From Nymphaea colorata (lineage: Eukaryota; Streptophyta; Magnoliopsida; Nymphaeales; Nymphaeaceae): a stretch of 64,000 nucleotides of DNA. Positions within the stretch are counted from its first letter, which is position 1, and every line of letters begins with the position of its first letter. A program made the position numbers and the translations under genes. The notes under the pieces are model-generated. The model made no database searches. It was not told the origin of the DNA and saw only the letters and a list, made by a program, of their open reading frames with translations. Positions 62,616 to 64,000 of the stretch are shown here, piece after piece. The stretch covers positions 18,367,716 through 18,431,715 of the forward strand of contig NC_045144.1 of NCBI RefSeq assembly GCF_008831285.2. The letters are read 5' to 3'.

Positions 62616-63650
62616 GAGGATGTTGAGGAGCACTCTAAAAAATTAGTATTTTACAGAATTCAAAAAACATCAGTAAAGGTAGAACAAATGTGGGTGAAAA
62701 CTATCACCGGCATTTTCTCTACACACTTCGGATGTCAATAATAATTTTCACCGACGTTTACCAAACATCGGTAATAATTTTTAATGGTTAAGGTAAAATG
62801 AATGTCGGTGAAAACTTTCAATGACATTTTCTCTGCACATTAGCAAAGGTAGAACGAATGTTGGTGAAAACTATCACCGACATTTTTTCTGCACACGTCG
62901 GTGTGGACACCTTCACTGATGCATGATGAACATAGTTAAATAAACAATTATCAACATCTACTGATGTTAGTGATCATTTTCACTGACGCTTACCAAATGT
63001 CGGTAAGAATTTTTAGTGGTAAAGATAGAACGAATGTCGATGTAGGTAAAAGTAGAACGAATGTCAGTGAAAACTAGAACGAATGTCAGTGAAAGTTATC
63101 ACCTACATTTTCTCTGCAGATCGGTAAAGGTAGAACGAATGTCAGTGAAAACTATCACCGGCATTTTCTCTGCACAAGTCGGTGTGAACATCTTCAGTGA
63201 TGCATGATGAACGTACTTAAATAAACTATTATCAACATTTACCGGACATCAGTAATAATTTTCACCGACATTTATTGAACGTTGGTAAGAATTTTAATGG
63301 TAAAGGTAGAACGAAGGTCGGTGAAAACTATCACCGACATTTTTTCTGCGCATGTCGGGGTGGACGACACTGATGCATGATGAACGTAGCTAAATAAACT
63401 ATTATCAACATCTACCGAATGCCAGTAATAATTTTCACCGACGTTCACCGCACTTAGTAACAATTTTCAACGACACTCGGCTGGATGTTGGTCAAAAGTA
63501 CACCGACATTTATCCTAATGTTGCTAGGTGAACGTCAGTAAGAATATTCACCGACACTCGGCCGGATGTTGGTCAAAAGTACACCAACATTTATTTTCAT
63601 GTCGCTAAATCTTTGACCAGTGTTCAGCTTAACGACGAGGACGAATTAAG
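62616..63650. repeat. Hairpin-rich tandem repeats inserted in intron 2 of paralogue B
   Basis: The matching intron of gene A is only 170 bp; here it is 1.2 kb. The extra DNA contains at least eight copies of a module built around GTAGAACGAATGTCGGTG and its variants, often followed by TATCACCGACATT, so that GTCGGTG and CACCGAC can pair. Two further copies of a CGGCTGGATGTTGGTC or CGGCCGGATGTTGGTC unit occur at 63478-63600. Such GTCGGTG-type subterminal repeats are known from plant CACTA elements. AATTAAG occurs on both sides (about 62609 and 63645) and may be a target duplication. No transposase frame is present. Confidence 0.55.
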
Positions 63651-64000
63651 CATAAGCAAAAGAATTAGAAGTGGTAAGGAAAGGGTATATAATAGATACC
63701 GGACCTCATGGTCTGCAGGATTGTCGATAGCCAATGTTTTCATGGCTTTTGATTTGAGAAACGACCTGGCACGTGAACTTGCAAAATCTTGAAGAGCACT
63801 GAAATTGAGAGGCCCTGCCTTGGTGGCCTTGAGAACTGGAAAACTTCCTGGTGGGCAGCTTTCACTTTCTGTTCCACTTTCTGCTATTCTGCTGTCTCTC
63901 AACTTGTCACTTGTCTGTATATTCATGAGAAATATTATTAGCTGTTGTTACTGGTCTTTGTAGCGGAATTTTTTCCTTCAACTCTAGTCACATTTAGTAA

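Larger units (their letters stand above)
59771..64000 (-). pseudogene. Neprosin-domain paralogue B, partial at the window edge, frameshifted
   Basis: Exons parallel to gene A: exon 2 from beyond 64000 to 63705, then 62498-62337, 62213-62160, 61313-61143 and 60163-59771. All are phase 0 with GT/AG borders. Exons 3-6 are open and keep the glutamates in EAGW and WGGE, the RHTSTQMG stretch and the closing NCP. The first exon lies outside the window. In exon 2 the reading frame matches gene A up to a His-Glu pair. Then about four extra bases near 63916-63921 shift it, and the original frame meets a TGA six codons after that pair. The downstream frame (DKLRD...CPPGSFPV) has its own upstream stop. 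So the activation peptide is broken unless splicing or a sequencing error explains it. Exon 3 is about 60 percent identical to gene A, but exon 6 is about 90 percent identical to exon 6b. Confidence 0.75.

Noticed and set aside
62640..63610. Regular repeats that could be mistaken for a CRISPR array
   Set aside because: This is a plant nuclear genome, the units vary in length and sequence, and there are no uniform spacers. It fits transposon-derived repeats.

Overview
This window is nuclear DNA from a flowering plant. It carries spliced genes with GT/AG introns, a jasmonate JAZ repressor, an auxin receptor F-box gene with a miR393 target site, neprosin-domain genes, a Ty1/copia LTR retrotransposon, and AT-rich intergenic DNA full of (AT)n, (CT)n and poly-A tracts. 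The exact lineage cannot be fixed from the sequence alone.

The left part (1-26 kb) holds single-copy genes. A six-exon JAZ repressor of the JAZ10/TIFY9 type (+ strand, 3775-7828) lies behind three G-boxes. A single-exon acidic CHZ-motif histone chaperone (+, 13125-13772) faces an intronless DUF2828/vWA-like protein (-, 17547-15601). A three-exon AFB2-type auxin receptor (-, 25078-22387) follows. JAZ is a substrate of an SCF hormone co-receptor and AFB2 is an SCF hormone receptor, but the sequence suggests no direct link between them. A small TRIM-like element lies at about 18.5 kb.

The right part (27-64 kb) is a neprosin locus built by duplication. Gene A (-, 44680-40268) appears intact, with six exons and 420 residues. 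A second, orphan copy of its terminal exon lies just downstream (39939-39526). Paralogue B (-, about 64000-59771) runs off the window edge and carries a 4-nt frameshift. The downstream DNA of the two copies (about 27.4-39.9 kb and 51.5-60.2 kb) is a segmental duplication. One of its segments is inverted, both copies carry the same 253-bp MITE, and only the first copy contains a 2.2-kb imperfect palindrome. Decayed copies of the neprosin promoter and first exon are scattered at 31.8, 35.7 and 56.1 kb.

A very young copia element (45158-50563, 661-bp LTRs with three differences, target duplication GTATC) sits in the promoter-side repeat of gene A. I did not find a convincing new biological system. 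The most unusual structures are the twin neprosin terminal exons, the exchange in paralogue B, the palindrome and the inversion.
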